The notes below the pieces were generated by a model, which was given only the letters and a program-made list of their open reading frames with translations, had not been told where the DNA came from and did no database searches. Below, piece after piece: positions 7,717 through 18,811 of a stretch of DNA of 28,259 nucleotides (position 1 is the first letter of the stretch; the number at the start of each line of letters is the position of its first letter). The position numbers and the translations under genes are program-made. The stretch covers positions 1-28,259 of the forward strand of contig JBKPHS010000127.1 of assembly GCA_046729975.1 (NCBI GenBank), given 5' to 3'. This stretch comes from JBKPHS01 sp046729975 (lineage in GTDB: Bacteria; Actinomycetota; Thermoleophilia; Solirubrobacterales; Thermoleophilaceae).

Positions 7717-8625
7717 CTATTGTCCCGCCAGGCGAAGCTGAGCGTCCTCCGGCGGCGGACCCGGGTCCTGGCCGATCAGCTCCTTGAAGCGCCGGGCGGA
7801 GTCGGGCGCGTCGCGCCCCCGGTTGTTGTTGAACGCCACGTTGACGATCTCGGCGTGCTCGGCCATCGCGCGGGCGCGACCGGCGATCTGCTCGAGCTCC
7901 TCGTCCGTGTAGACCCAGCCGAAGCGCTCCGCGACCGACCTGCCGCTCAGGTAGCCGTCGGTGTTGCGCCCGTGGGCGCGCAGGTAGGCGAGGTCGTCGC
8001 GCGTGACGGCGTCGACCGGCGGCATGATCGGCACATGGTCGCCGGGCGGGGCGTCGACCGCGACGAAGGCCGCGTCGTGATCCGAGAGGAACGCGAACGT
8101 CTCCTCAGCGCGCTCCTCGCGGACCCAGCCGCGGTGCCGGAACTCGACGGCGACGGGACGCGGCGCGAAGCCCTCGATCAGCGGCACCAGCTCGTCGAGA
8201 CGGTGCTCGCGCGGCGCGAATGCCGGGGTGAGCTGGAGCAGGAACGCGCCGAGCTTGCCGGCCTCCTCGAGCGGCTCGACCGCATCGACGGTTCGCCGGA
8301 TCATGTCGGCCTCGAGCTCGGGCGTCAGGATCACGCGGCCGCGCTCGTTCGTCTTCGTCCTGTCACGGACCTCCGGGGGCAGCGATTCGAGCGACGCCGC
8401 GTGGCGGGAGAGCAGCCTGTGCACCTTCACGTTGAACGCGAAGCCGCCGGGCGTTACCTGTACCCAGCGCGCGACGGTGGGCCGCTCGGGGATCGCGTAG
8501 AAGCTCGAGTTCAGCTCGACGGTGTCGAAGCGCTCCGCGTACCAGGGGAGGCGGTCGCGCGCGGGCATTCCGGGCGGGTACCACTCCTCGACGAAGCCGG
8601 GGTCCGCCCAGCTCGAGGTGCCCAC
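7717..8625 (-). CDS. DUF72 (YecE-like) TIM-barrel protein
   Basis: A 302-residue DUF72/YecE family protein. The signature opening (GTSSWADPGFVEEWYPPGMPARDRLPWYAERFDTVELNSSFY) and the late AYLRAHGRNTDGY and FNNNRGRDAPDSARRFKEL motifs are all present. The family has a TIM-barrel fold resembling endonuclease IV/xylose-isomerase-type barrels, but its reaction is unknown. The GTG at 8625 is the only start between an upstream in-frame stop and the conserved GTSSW. It lies 33 bp downstream of dnaE2 in the same direction and 4 bp before the FIST gene, which places it plausibly in the SOS-controlled series. Confidence 0.9.
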   Translation of the reverse strand: MGTSSWADPGFVEEWYPPGMPARDRLPWYAERFDTVELNSSFYAIPERPTVARWVQVTPGGFAFNVKVHRLLSRHAASLESLPPEVRDRTKTNERGRVILTPELEADMIRRTVDAVEPLEEAGKLGAFLLQLTPAFAPREHRLDELVPLIEGFAPRPVAVEFRHRGWVREERAEETFAFLSDHDAAFVAVDAPPGDHVPIMPPVDAVTRDDLAYLRAHGRNTDGYLSGRSVAERFGWVYTDEELEQIAGRARAMAEHAEIVNVAFNNNRGRDAPDSARRFKELIGQDPGPPPEDAQLRLAGQ

Positions 8626-8658
8626 CTTGATCGTGCCGGATCGAGCGATGAGTCAACG

Positions 8659-12060
<3,402 letters not shown>

Positions 12061-12065
12061 GCCTA

Positions 12066-12109
12066 AGGGCCTATCCCGGTTGGCATGCGTCCGGGCGGAG
12101 ATAGGTCCT
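12066..12109. other. Structured hairpin between the small DUF6504-like gene and dnaE2
   Basis: AGGGCCTATC (12066-12075) pairs with GATAGGTCCT (12100-12109), 10 bp including one wobble. An inner CCGG/CCGG pair (12076-12079 with 12091-12094) extends it. It fills the 47-bp gap before dnaE2, and no U tract follows. It may act as an attenuator or mRNA-stability element rather than a full terminator; function is inferred only. Confidence 0.4.
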
Positions 12110-12356
12110 AAGCACGCTGGGAGTACCAGCGCCCGCTCACCGCGTCGCGGAAGACCGCGGCGTTGCGGCCGTCGCGCAGCACGAGCTCGAAGTAGCGGCG
12201 CCGGAGCGGGAGGCCCGTCCACCAGCGGTCCTCAACCACCCAGTCCTCGTTGACCGTTTCCACCGCGGAGCCCCCGAGCGCGATCGGGACGCCGTCCGCC
12301 GCCACCCGCACGGCAGCCGGGCGAGGCGAGCCGAGCCGCCGCACGCCGGCGCTCAC
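12108..12356 (-). CDS. Small mutasome-associated protein (DUF6504-like)
   Basis: An 82-residue protein. The recognisable part is ETVNEDWVVEDRWWTGLPLRRRYFELVLRDGRNAAVFRDAVSGRWYSQ, matching the small DUF6504-type proteins commonly encoded between imuB and dnaE2 in actinobacteria. Its biochemical role is unknown. The GTG at 12356 overlaps the imuB TGA as GTGA, so translation is coupled to imuB and this start is preferred over the longer open frame that runs antiphase through imuB. The gene is followed by a hairpin and then dnaE2. The family name is from memory; the linkage to the polymerase genes is seen directly. Confidence 0.75.
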   Translation of the reverse strand: MSAGVRRLGSPRPAAVRVAADGVPIALGGSAVETVNEDWVVEDRWWTGLPLRRRYFELVLRDGRNAAVFRDAVSGRWYSQRA

Positions 12357-13561
12357 CTCCGGTCCTCCACCGGGAACGGCGTGAGCGTCGCGCGACGCTC
12401 CGGCAGGCGCGAGTCGGGGTCGATCTCGAGCACGCGGAGCGCGGCCTCGTGGCCGCCAGCCTGGCGCGCCTGGCGCACCGCCTCGGCGATGCGCTTGCGG
12501 CGGTCCATCTCCGAGCCGCGCTCCTCGAGTAGCGGCTCCTGCTGACCGACGGGCGGCCCGAACGCCTCGACCTCCACGCCGAGCCACTCGGCGGGGGCGG
12601 GCAACTCCGCGAGCTTCGACCCGAGCACGAGCCGCAGGCGATCCGGCTCCGCGCTCGCGCGCCTGAGCGTGACCGGGCTCCGCCAGGTGCCGCCCTCGAC
12701 GAAACCCGCCGACAGCGCCACAGAGCGCAGCGTGCGACCCCGGCGCTCGGGCCGCGCCAGGAGCCGCGCAACGAGCAGCTCGAGGGCGCGCTCGAGCTGG
12801 AGGCCGGAGGCCGCCTCGGGCAGCGACAGGCGCTCGGACACGGGCTCGGGCGGGCGGCGGGGGGCGAGCGGCGTGTCGCGTCCCTGAGCAAGGTCGAGCG
12901 CGAGCAGCCCGGCGTGGCCGAAGCGCTCGGACAGCGCGTGCGCCGGCAGCGCGGCGAGCCGCCCGAGGGTGACCACGCCGAGCCGCTCGAGCGTCTCCGG
13001 CAGATCCTCGAGCTCGGGCCGCGCGCGCAGAATCGACACCGGCAGCGGGGCGTGGAACGCCCTCGCCGCACCGGCCGGCACGACCTCCGCCGCCCGGCGC
13101 GGGCGCGCCCGCAGGGCGGCGGCGTAGGAGCAGAAGCGGCTCGGGCCGGCGCCGATCCGGCCGCGGCCTTCGAGCGCCCGCCGCGCCGCCGTCAGCACGC
13201 CCTCGAGGTGGCCGCCGTGGATGCCGCGCAGGCCCCCGGCGTCGAAGTAGGCCTCGCCGGCGCGGTCGGACTCCACCGCGGCCCCGATCGACTCGAGCCG
13301 ATCGAGCGCCCGGCTCCAGCGAGTCCTCACTCCGTCGGGGTCCGGCGGCACGAGCCGCAGCTCCGGGCAGCGCGCGAGGGCCTCCCCCACGCGCATCCCG
13401 GCCACCACGCCGAACGCCTCGGCGGCCGGCGACACCTCTCCGACGACCTGCGCTCGCCCCGCCTCGGGGGCGAGCGCGACGGGCTCCGCCACCAGCGCCC
13501 TGCGCTCCTCACCGAGCGCCGCGAGGAGCGCGAAGCGCGGATGTAGGACGCCGATCACCAT
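12353..13561 (-). CDS. imuB: ImuB-like, catalytically dead Y-family polymerase subunit
   Basis: A 402-residue Y-family polymerase relative that bridges DnaE2 to the sliding clamp in the SOS mutasome. The first catalytic Asp is absent (VIGVLHPRFALLAAL where DinB has a D), and the second acidic pair is degraded to G102-E103 in AGEAYFDAGG, as expected for ImuB. Little-finger and helix-hairpin-helix regions follow (ETLERLGVVTLGRLAALP). Late in the protein GQQEPLLEE sits where homologues carry a QLxLF clamp-binding motif, an inference. The start is placed at ATG 13561, immediately after the LexA box; an in-frame ATG at 13579 would lie inside the box. No imuA-like gene is adjacent. Confidence 0.88.
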   Translation of the reverse strand: MVIGVLHPRFALLAALGEERRALVAEPVALAPEAGRAQVVGEVSPAAEAFGVVAGMRVGEALARCPELRLVPPDPDGVRTRWSRALDRLESIGAAVESDRAGEAYFDAGGLRGIHGGHLEGVLTAARRALEGRGRIGAGPSRFCSYAAALRARPRRAAEVVPAGAARAFHAPLPVSILRARPELEDLPETLERLGVVTLGRLAALPAHALSERFGHAGLLALDLAQGRDTPLAPRRPPEPVSERLSLPEAASGLQLERALELLVARLLARPERRGRTLRSVALSAGFVEGGTWRSPVTLRRASAEPDRLRLVLGSKLAELPAPAEWLGVEVEAFGPPVGQQEPLLEERGSEMDRRKRIAEAVRQARQAGGHEAALRVLEIDPDSRLPERRATLTPFPVEDRR

Positions 13562-13562
13562 A

Positions 13563-13576
13563 CGAACACATGTTCG
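13563..13576. promoter_or_regulatory. LexA (SOS) operator of imuB
   Basis: CGAACACATGTTCG has perfect CGAAC/GTTCG arms and fits the Gram-positive/actinobacterial LexA consensus CGAACNNNNGTTCG. It ends 2 bp before the imuB ATG. On the minus strand it overlaps a possible -10 (TATGCG, 13580-13575), with TTGCAA (13605-13600) as a possible -35, so LexA binding would block polymerase directly. No second box was seen in the window. Confidence 0.9.
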
Positions 13577-13832
13577 CATAGGCTGTCGACCGGGGCAAGT
13601 TGCAACCCCGGGCTTTGGGGGCAGCTCGCGAACCTGGTTTTCTGGCGCTGTCCTGCCTAGCGCACCTATAGGGAGCACAGGGCAGGACGGCGCGGCGGAT
13701 GGTGAGTTGTGGCCGCTCTTCGAGTAGCACTCGACCGCGGTGCTCGGCCGTGCCCCCAACCGGCAAGGTCCTACGCTGCCGTTCGCTGGCGCCAGGTGGA
13801 TTCCCAGCGAAAGGCGACGGAGGCGCGCATTA
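13577..13832. other. Intergenic region between pepP-like gene and imuB
   Basis: I see no credible gene in these 256 bases. They hold the imuB promoter region and two inverted repeats. One is CCGGGG (13590-13595) with CCCCGG (13606-13611). The other is GCGCTGTCCTGCC (13645-13657) with GGCAGGACGGCGC (13681-13693), 12 of 13 positions paired around a 23-nt loop. Neither is followed by a U tract on the minus strand, so they are at best factor-assisted terminators of the upstream operon. Confidence 0.5.
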
Positions 13833-14897
13833 CTACTGCAGAGTCACGAGCTCCTTCGTGAATCCGCTGACGATCTCGCGGCCGTCGTCGGTCACCACCA
13901 CCAGGTCCTCGATCCGCACGCCGAACTCGCCGGGCAGGTAGACGCCCGGCTCCACCGTGACGACGTTGCCCGCGGCCAGCTCGCAGTCGGCGGTCTGGGC
14001 GAGCCGCGGCTCCTCGTGCACCTCGAGCCCCACCCCATGCCCCAGGCCATGACCGAAGTGCTCGCCCTGGCCGGCCGCCTCGATCAGGTCGCGGGCGACG
14101 GAGTCGAGCTCGCGGCAGCCGGCGCCGGCTCGTACGGCGTCGACGGCCGTCCGCTGGGCGTCGAGCACGAGCTCGTATACAGAGGCCGCCTCGTCGCTCA
14201 GCGGGCCGGTGGCGAACGTGCGGGTGCAGTCGGAGCAGTAGCCGTCGAGCTGCCCGCCCATGTCGACGATGAGCAGCGTCCCCTCCGGGATCGGCGGTCC
14301 CGGGCGGGGCACGGCATGCGGCAACGCGCCGTTCTCGCCCGCGGCGACGATCGACGGGAACGAAGGCTCGGCGCCTCGCCGGCGCATCTCCAGCTCGAGC
14401 TCGAAGGCGACCTCCCGCTCGGTGCGGCCGACGACGCTCATGCCAGGCAGCAGGTCGTAGACCTCGTCGGCGAGCCGCGCGGCCTCGCGGATCTTGGCGA
14501 GCTCCGGCTCGTCCTTGACCTTCCGCAGGTCCTCGACGAGCCCGCCGGCGGGCACGAGCTCCACACCCTCCGCCACGAGCTCCCCCAGCCGCTCCCGTTG
14601 GCGCACGCTCATCACGTGGTCCTCGAAGCCGACCCGCCTGGAGAGGCGCTCGGCGGCACCTGCCAGAAGGTCGCGGCCGCCGCGCGCGAGCTCGAAGTCC
14701 CGCACCTCCGCCTTCGCACGCTCGACGTAGCGGAAGTCCGTGAGGAAGACGCGCTTTCCGCCACCGACGATCGCCATGGCGTTGGTGCCGCTGAAGCCGG
14801 TCAGATAGCGGATGTTCACGAGGCTGGTCACGAGCAGCGCATCGAGTTCGCGCTCGGCGAGCAGCCGCTCGAGGCGCTGAGCGCGGGCGCCGTTCAC
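13833..14897 (-). CDS. M24 family Xaa-Pro aminopeptidase
   Basis: A 354-residue creatinase-fold metallopeptidase that removes N-terminal residues before proline or splits X-Pro dipeptides. All five dinuclear metal ligands are present: D212 (IVDMGG), D223 (CSDCTRTF), H287 (GHGLGHGVG), E316 (VTVEPGVY) and E330 (GVRIEDLV). The N-terminal creatinase_N domain is about 130 residues, the short PepQ/YqhT-like type. The GTG at 14897 overlaps the aroQ stop as GTGA, so the gene is the last member of the aro operon; the open frame beyond it is aroQ in another phase. M24 peptidase next to aroQ and efp is a common bacterial arrangement, but efp is displaced here. PepQ versus PepP specificity cannot be decided. 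Confidence 0.93.
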   Translation of the reverse strand: MNGARAQRLERLLAERELDALLVTSLVNIRYLTGFSGTNAMAIVGGGKRVFLTDFRYVERAKAEVRDFELARGGRDLLAGAAERLSRRVGFEDHVMSVRQRERLGELVAEGVELVPAGGLVEDLRKVKDEPELAKIREAARLADEVYDLLPGMSVVGRTEREVAFELELEMRRRGAEPSFPSIVAAGENGALPHAVPRPGPPIPEGTLLIVDMGGQLDGYCSDCTRTFATGPLSDEAASVYELVLDAQRTAVDAVRAGAGCRELDSVARDLIEAAGQGEHFGHGLGHGVGLEVHEEPRLAQTADCELAAGNVVTVEPGVYLPGEFGVRIEDLVVVTDDGREIVSGFTKELVTLQ

Positions 14898-15328
14898 GCC
14901 GCCGGGGCGTCCTTCAGGAGCTCGAGGGCGTCTCGGTAGCCCTCGACCCCCTTGCCCTGCACGGAGCCGATGCAGAGCTCCCTGATGACGGACACGCGGC
15001 GCCATTCCTCGCGCGAGTCGACGGCCGACAGGTGCACCTCGACCGCGGGCAGCCCGGCCACCTCCAGCGCGTCACGTATCGCGTAGGAGTAGTGCGTCCA
15101 TGCACCCGGGTTGAGGATCAACCCATCCGTCACCTCCGGCGCAAGGTGGAGGGTCTCGCAGAACTCGCCCTCGTGATTGGTCTGCGAGAACGAGACGTCC
15201 AGCCCGAGCTCGCGCCCGTAGCGCATCACCTGGACCTCCAGCTCCGGCAGCGTCAGGTCGCCGTAGTGCTGCGGGTCACGGCGGCCGAGCATGTCGAGGT
15301 TCACCCCATGCATGACCTGGACCCTCAC
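14894..15328 (-). CDS. aroQ: 3-dehydroquinate dehydratase, type II
   Basis: A 144-residue type II dehydroquinase, third step of the shikimate pathway, a dodecamer in the family. Catalytic features visible are the N-terminal VNLDMLGRRDPQHYG segment (substrate-binding Asn/Arg and catalytic Tyr 22), ILNPGAWTHYSYAIRDA, and VEVHLS with the catalytic His. The usual HLSN reads HLSA here and the following residues are VDSREEWRR, a mild deviation from the common HxSNxxxREEFR. The GTG start at 15328 overlaps the aroK-aroB stop (GTGA) and the 3' end overlaps the peptidase start, so all three are translationally coupled. Confidence 0.96.
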   Translation of the reverse strand: MRVQVMHGVNLDMLGRRDPQHYGDLTLPELEVQVMRYGRELGLDVSFSQTNHEGEFCETLHLAPEVTDGLILNPGAWTHYSYAIRDALEVAGLPAVEVHLSAVDSREEWRRVSVIRELCIGSVQGKGVEGYRDALELLKDAPAA

Positions 15329-16887
15329 GGGGCGCAGACCTCGGCGACGGCGGCGCGGACGGCCTCCTCGCTGACCTCGTGTCCGGGTGTTACGTTGCCT
15401 GGAGCCTCCACCAGCACGAACGGCACCGTGCCGCCGCGACGCTTCTTGTCGCGCGCGACGAGCTCCACGACGGCGCCCGGATCCACGCCTTCGGCTTGCG
15501 CCGGGAGGCCGCGGGCGCTCAGGAGCTCGAGCACCTCCTGCCGGAGCGCGTCGCGCTCGGACAGCCGCAGCGCGCAGAGCAGCCCCAACCCGACCGCCTC
15601 GCCGTGCCGGAAGCGGCGGTAGCCCGTGGCTGCCTCGAGCGCGTGCCCGACCGTGTGGCCGAGGTTGAGGACCTGGCGGCGGCCCTCGTCGCGCTCGTCC
15701 TCAGCGACCACGCTCAGCTTGGTCCGCAGGCAGCCGGCGATCGTCTCGTCGTCCGGCTCGCCGCCGGCGCGCACGCGCGCCCACAGCGGGCCTCCGGCGA
15801 TCAGCGCGGTCTTGACGACCTCTGCATACCCCGCCGCTGCCTCCTCGGAGGGGAGGGTCGCGAGCACGGCGGGATCGACCAGCACGGCACTCGGCTGGTG
15901 ATAGGCGCCGGCGTAGTTCTTGGCCTCCGGGAGATCGACGCCCGTCTTCCCGCCGTATGCGGAATCGACCTGCGCGACGAGCGTCGTGGGCAGCTGGACG
16001 TGCCGGACGCCACGCTGGTAGACGGCGGCGCAGAAGCCGGCCAGGTCCCCAACGACTCCCCCGCCGAGCGCCACCACGAGGTCGTCGCGCCCGGCGCCCG
16101 CCCGAGCCAGGCCGCGCAGCACCTCCTCGGCGCGCGCGAGCGTCTTCTCGCTCTCGCCGGGCGGGATCGCGTGCGTCCAGTCGGCCGCGACCGAGTGGTG
16201 ACTCGCGACGTTCTCGTCGGTGACGACGAAGCGGCGTGTGCCCTCCGGGAAGAAGAAGCCGCTCGCGAGCAGGCCGCGGGCGAGGAAGACGGGGTAGTCC
16301 CCGGAGTCGGCCACCGCCCAGAAGAGCCGCGTGCCCGAAGGCGCGGAGCGAAGCGCGAGCAGTGCCTCGAGCGCGCGTCGCGGAGCGGCCCGGTCGGCGG
16401 CCGGGAGCACGGCGTCAGCCACCGACTCGTACAGGGGCTGCCGGTCGGCGTGGAGCTGGTCGAAGCGGCCACGGTCGCGCGCCAGGGGGCGTGCGTTCCC
16501 GGAGGCCCGCTGCCAGGCGGTCTCTGGCTCCACCTCGAGATGCACGACCACGTGCCGCTCGAGCGCCGCGCGGACGCGCTCCGACTGGAGCGCGCCCCCG
16601 CCGAGCGCGACGACGCTCGCGCCGGGCCTCTCCAGCAGCGTGCAGACGACCTCCTCCTCCCGCAGGCGGAAGGCGTGCTCGCCCTCGCGATCGAAGAAGG
16701 TCTCGATGGGCTCGCCCAGCTCGCGCTCCAGCTCGCGGTCGGTGTCGAGCGGCTCCACGGCGAGCTCGGCGGCGATCGCCCGGACGGTCGTCGTCTTGCC
16801 CGCACCCATGAAGCCGATGAAGACGAGCGCCCGCCCCTCGGCCGCGGGCCTCCCGGGCTCACCCCCCTGACGCTCTAGCGCTTCCAC
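15325..16887 (-). CDS. aroKB: Bifunctional shikimate kinase / 3-dehydroquinate synthase
   Basis: A 520-residue fusion joining steps 2 and 5 of the shikimate pathway. The N-terminal kinase (~20-180) has the P-loop GFMGAGKTT (25-33), DTDRELE and the ALGGGAL motif. The C-terminal dehydroquinate synthase (~185-515) has the NAD-binding GGGVVGDLAGFCAA, QVDSAYGGKTGVD, the metal-binding LNLGHTVGHALE and HGEAVGLG, with YAEVVKTALI between them. The short Ala-rich junction means both domains look complete. The GTG at 16887 starts 13 nt inside the aroC 3' end, with GAGGAG upstream within aroC. Fused AroK-AroB proteins are known elsewhere, for example in Thermotoga. Confidence 0.95.
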   Translation of the reverse strand: MEALERQGGEPGRPAAEGRALVFIGFMGAGKTTTVRAIAAELAVEPLDTDRELERELGEPIETFFDREGEHAFRLREEEVVCTLLERPGASVVALGGGALQSERVRAALERHVVVHLEVEPETAWQRASGNARPLARDRGRFDQLHADRQPLYESVADAVLPAADRAAPRRALEALLALRSAPSGTRLFWAVADSGDYPVFLARGLLASGFFFPEGTRRFVVTDENVASHHSVAADWTHAIPPGESEKTLARAEEVLRGLARAGAGRDDLVVALGGGVVGDLAGFCAAVYQRGVRHVQLPTTLVAQVDSAYGGKTGVDLPEAKNYAGAYHQPSAVLVDPAVLATLPSEEAAAGYAEVVKTALIAGGPLWARVRAGGEPDDETIAGCLRTKLSVVAEDERDEGRRQVLNLGHTVGHALEAATGYRRFRHGEAVGLGLLCALRLSERDALRQEVLELLSARGLPAQAEGVDPGAVVELVARDKKRRGGTVPFVLVEAPGNVTPGHEVSEEAVRAAVAEVCAP

Positions 16888-18038
16888 CCGATCCGCTCCT
16901 CGTAGGCCCGCAGCGCGCCGCGGACGTCGTCGAGGTGGTCGCCACCGAACTTCTCGCGGTACGCCGACGCAAGCACGAGCGCAACCATCGCCTCCCCCAC
17001 GACGCCGGCGGCTGGGACGGTGCAGGAGTCCGTGCGCTCGCGCAGCGCCTGCGCCGGCTCCTTCGTCTCGGTGTCCACGGACCGGAGCGGCTTCGTGAGC
17101 GTCGGCAGCGGCTTCATCGCCCCGCGCACGACGAGGGTCGCGCCGGTCGTCATGCCGCCCTCGAGACCGCCGGCGCGGTTGGTCTCCCGGTACCAGCCGC
17201 GTTCCTCGCTCCAGAAGATCTCGTCGTGCGCCTGCGAGCCCACCCGGCCGGCCACATCGAAGCCGTCTCCGATCGACACGCCCTTCATCGCCTGGATCGA
17301 CATCACGGCCTGGGCGAGGCGCCCGTCGAGGCGCGCGTCCCAGGCGACGTACGAGCCGAGCCCCGGCGCCAGCCCGAAGGCGAGGACCTCGTAGATGCCG
17401 CCGAGCGACTCGTTGGCCTTTCGCGCGCCGTCGATCTCCGCGACCATCGCGTCACTCGCGTCAGGGTCGAGGCAGCGCACGGGCGACTCGTCGACCGGCC
17501 CGAAGTCGCTCGGCGCCGGGTTGTCGAGCTCGGAGGCCTCCACGGTGCCGATCTGCAACACGTGGCTCGCGACCTCGACCCCGAGCTCGCGCAGAAAGGT
17601 CTTCGCGAGCGCTCCGCAGGCCACGCGGGCCGCCGTCTCACGCGCGCTTGCGCGCTCGAGTACGTTGCGGACGTCCGTGAAGCCGTACTTCTGGAGTCCC
17701 GCGAGATCGGCGTGGCCCGGCCGTGGCAGGTGCACCTCCTCGACCTCGGCCTCCACCGGCCAAGGATTCAGCCGCTCCTCCCAGTTCGCGTAGTCGCGAT
17801 TCTCGATCTGCAGCGCGATCGGGCTGCCCAGCGTGACCCCGTGGCGCACGCCCGCGGTTACCCTGGCGCGGTCCTTCTCGATCTTCATGCGGCCGCCGCG
17901 ACCGTGCCCGAGCTGCCGCCGGGCGAGGTCTCGGTCGACGTCATCCGGGGTCAGGCGCAGCCCCGCTGGAAGGCCCTCGAGCACTGCGGTGAGAGCAGGG
18001 CCATGCGACTCGCCGGCGGTTGTGAAGCGGAGGGCCAT
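16875..18038 (-). CDS. aroC: Chorismate synthase
   Basis: A 387-residue FMN-dependent lyase making chorismate from EPSP, the last shikimate step. The opening RFTTAGESHGPALTAVLEGLPAG carries the signature 1 motif. GRGGRMKIEKDRARVTAGVRHGVTLGSPIAL is the form seen in actinobacterial and Firmicutes long-type enzymes. AMKGVSIGDGF, GGMTTGATLVVRGAMKPLPTL and the late DSCTVPAAGVVGEAMVALVLA complete the family pattern. The ATG at 18038 has GGAG 7 nt upstream and a TAGGTT hexamer a little further, so it probably heads the aroC-aroKB-aroQ-pepP operon. Its own 3' end overlaps the next gene by 13 bp. Confidence 0.97.
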   Translation of the reverse strand: MALRFTTAGESHGPALTAVLEGLPAGLRLTPDDVDRDLARRQLGHGRGGRMKIEKDRARVTAGVRHGVTLGSPIALQIENRDYANWEERLNPWPVEAEVEEVHLPRPGHADLAGLQKYGFTDVRNVLERASARETAARVACGALAKTFLRELGVEVASHVLQIGTVEASELDNPAPSDFGPVDESPVRCLDPDASDAMVAEIDGARKANESLGGIYEVLAFGLAPGLGSYVAWDARLDGRLAQAVMSIQAMKGVSIGDGFDVAGRVGSQAHDEIFWSEERGWYRETNRAGGLEGGMTTGATLVVRGAMKPLPTLTKPLRSVDTETKEPAQALRERTDSCTVPAAGVVGEAMVALVLASAYREKFGGDHLDDVRGALRAYEERIGWKR

Positions 18039-18062
18039 TCGGGCTCCAAAACCTACAGGCGG

Positions 18063-18078
18063 GCGGCCGAGCGGCCGC
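18063..18078. terminator. Weak hairpin between the Ig-like gene and aroC
   Basis: GCGGCC (18063-18068) and GGCCGC (18073-18078) with a GAGC loop, just downstream of the secreted Ig-like gene on the minus strand. A TTTT follows only after 14 nt, so it is at most a partial terminator. Confidence 0.3.
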
Positions 18079-18091
18079 GGCGGACTTCGTG

Positions 18092-18757
18092 CTAGTGGAC
18101 GTTCGCGGTCCTGGTGCGGCTGGTGCCCGTGGCGTTCTGGGCGTCGCGAACGACCCGCGCGCGGAATGTTCCGTCTCGCGAGAGACGAATGCGCTTGCTG
18201 TATACGGACCGTGTCGTGCCGGCGTCCTGAAGCGTCGTCCGTGCGACGCCGCGCCAGCCGCCGGTGGACGTGCGCTTCTGGATGTAGACGACCCTGCCGT
18301 CGCGCTCGGGCAGCACCGAGCCCGAGAACCTGACCCGCTGGCCGGCGGCCGGCGTGGAGTCGCTCAGCCGCAGGCCGACCCTGAAGCGGACCGGGACCTC
18401 CACCTCGCCGCTCGTGATGGGCGGTGAGACCTTCGCGACCACGCGATAACGAGTGTTCTTCACCGGCTTGACGCTGAACGAGTAGGCACCGCTCTGCTCG
18501 GTGTTCTTCGTCTGGACGGTCTTGAACGCGTTCTCCCCGGCGGGCTTCTCCTGCAGGTCAACGGGCTTGTTCGCCTTGTCCTGCGTCTTGAGCTGACCCG
18601 AGACGGTCGTCGACTGGCCGAACGTGATCGCGTCGGGCCTGGCGCCGATCGTGAGGTCGGTGGGCCCGGGCTTCGGCGGCTTCTGCGCGCCGGCCATGAG
18701 CGGGATCGCGAGCGCGAACACCGCAAGCAGCAGGGCTATCGGGCCGAGTCGCCTCAT
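18092..18757 (-). CDS. Secreted Ig-like repeat protein
   Basis: A 221-residue exported protein of unknown function. Residues 1-24 are a signal peptide (RRLGPIALLLAVFALAIPLMAGAQ). Two beta-sandwich-like repeats follow: ~30-120 (ITFGQSTTVSGQL ... YSFSVKPVKNTRYRVVAK) and ~125-215 (PAAGQRVRFSGSVLPERDGRVVYIQKR ... DGTFRARVV). Such repeats are common in actinobacterial surface proteins. No cell-wall anchor is seen. The ATG at 18757 is chosen because the signal peptide follows at once; the open frame upstream adds only an Arg-rich stretch. It sits 54 bp downstream of the pilus operon in the same direction, so read-through from it is possible. Confidence 0.7.
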   Translation of the reverse strand: MRRLGPIALLLAVFALAIPLMAGAQKPPKPGPTDLTIGARPDAITFGQSTTVSGQLKTQDKANKPVDLQEKPAGENAFKTVQTKNTEQSGAYSFSVKPVKNTRYRVVAKVSPPITSGEVEVPVRFRVGLRLSDSTPAAGQRVRFSGSVLPERDGRVVYIQKRTSTGGWRGVARTTLQDAGTTRSVYSKRIRLSRDGTFRARVVRDAQNATGTSRTRTANVH

Positions 18758-18811
18758 GCACCTATCTAAACGCCGCCGCACGGCGATGGTTGTGGAGTTA
18801 CTCGAAAAGGA

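Noticed and set aside
8626..8658. TTGACT in the gap before DUF72 as a promoter
   Set aside because: The -35 looks good, but no acceptable -10 follows at 16-18 bp, so operon read-through from dnaE2 is preferred.
13562..13759. N-terminal extension of ImuB
   Set aside because: It would place coding sequence through the LexA box and promoter, and the extra residues show no Y-family similarity.
18771..18785. Small CGCCG/CGGCG hairpin after the PilP-like gene as a terminator
   Set aside because: Only a 5-bp stem with TTTAG behind it; in DNA this GC-rich it is expected by chance.
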